This document shows, one piece after another, positions 4,878 to 5,204 of a DNA stretch of 5,204 nt. The first letter of the stretch is position 1. Every line of letters starts with the position of its first letter. This DNA comes from Methanosarcina sp. (lineage in GTDB: Archaea; Halobacteriota; Methanosarcinia; Methanosarcinales; Methanosarcinaceae), in assembly GCA_024280975.1 (NCBI GenBank), contig JAMXLQ010000205.1:1-5204 (forward strand), written 5' to 3'. Below the pieces are notes generated by a model. The model made no database searches. It had not been told where the DNA came from and was given only the letters and a program-made list of their open reading frames with translations. Made by a program: the position numbers and the translations under genes.

Positions 4878-5168
4878 TCAAAAAGAAATGCCTGAAAGAA
4901 TTTCAAGTCTTTTGTTCCAATGGTCCAGTCCTCTTTTTGCTGCATACCAATCGAAAAAACTGCTTTCTTTACTTGTATTTGCAGTTTCAAACTTTGTCCG
5001 GAGCTCAGCAGAACTGAACCCGAATTTTGTTTCGAAATTCTTGCAGATTGTAGAATAACGTTTGATCTTATACTTAGCAACATGTTTTTCGTGCTCAAGA
5101 GCCGAACGAATAGCCTCAGTCATTTCCTGAGAGGAGAAACTAGTTTCGATATTAAGCGTAAAACTCAT
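4878..5168 (-). CDS. Small antitoxin-like protein, possible second gene of a toxin-antitoxin pair
   Basis: This 96-residue soluble protein is probably mostly helical after a short beta start (SFTLNIETSF). Its middle (ICKNFETKFGFSSAELRTKFE, about 41-61) and end (SSFFDWYAAKRGLDHWNKRLEIL, about 69-91) recall small proteins in archaea and cyanobacteria with the pattern FExKYGMSSEEFxxKF, FFxWxAxKxxxxxxxxRL. I remember these as probable antitoxins encoded beside small toxins such as the TumE/DUF6516 type. That link is from memory and uncertain. ATG at 5168 is chosen because GGAG (5177-5174) lies five bases upstream. A GTG at 5192 in the same frame would add eight residues across that site. The frame stays open to the window edge, so a longer form cannot be excluded. 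Another minus frame stops at TAA 5187-5185, 16 bases before the ATG, where an upstream partner gene could end. Confidence 0.7.
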   Translation of the reverse strand: MSFTLNIETSFSSQEMTEAIRSALEHEKHVAKYKIKRYSTICKNFETKFGFSSAELRTKFETANTSKESSFFDWYAAKRGLDHWNKRLEILSGISF

Positions 5169-5204
5169 ACTTACTCCGCAAAAATTAGTCACAAATTTCG
5201 TTAA

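Noticed and set aside
4920..5204. 94-codon plus-strand frame and a second minus frame at 4874-5098
   Set aside because: Both overlap the antitoxin-like gene in other frames. That gene has the better ribosome binding site and protein-like composition.

Overview
The window looks like a chromosomal piece of a methanogenic archaeon, most likely a Methanosarcina. It is AT-rich and its genes are spaced far apart by long AT-rich gaps. Ribosome binding sites are purine-rich (GGAG, GGGGGA, GAGGTG), there are non-ATG starts (TTG, GTG), and TATA-like boxes are archaeal in style. Three proteins belong to families typical of methanogens: a winged-helix regulator with a FilR1/DUF1724-type sensor domain, a small DUF1699-type protein, and a stand-alone formaldehyde-activating enzyme (Fae). 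These assignments come from remembered family patterns, not from a search.

Layout. Positions 1-75 look like the 3' end of a plus-strand gene cut by the window edge, followed by an oligo-T tract. A flavodoxin-like gene (293-763, plus) follows after a roughly 200-base leader region with hairpins. The convergent gap 764-1374 holds two hairpin regions and a tandem array of about ten degenerate palindromic units of about 25 bases (1029-1296). Then come minus-strand genes: the winged-helix regulator (1375-2172), the DUF1699-type gene (2568-2975), fae (4027-4533) and a small antitoxin-like gene at the right edge (4878-5168). The gap of about 1 kb at 2976-4026 contains a pair of hairpins, a two-copy 26-base tandem repeat and a patch open in several frames, but no convincing gene.

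How the genes relate. The minus-strand genes are 335 to over 1000 bases apart, so they are probably single-gene transcripts, not an operon. Flavodoxin and Fae both touch one-carbon and electron metabolism (low-potential electron transfer, and formaldehyde capture by tetrahydromethanopterin or tetrahydrosarcinapterin). The regulator's relatives control methyl-substrate genes in Methanosarcina, but nothing here shows that this one controls its neighbours. The right-edge gene may be the second half of a toxin-antitoxin pair whose partner lies beyond the window.

I did not find a clearly new multi-gene system. The most unusual sequence feature is the tandem palindrome array. The best lead for an undescribed system is the antitoxin-like gene at the edge.
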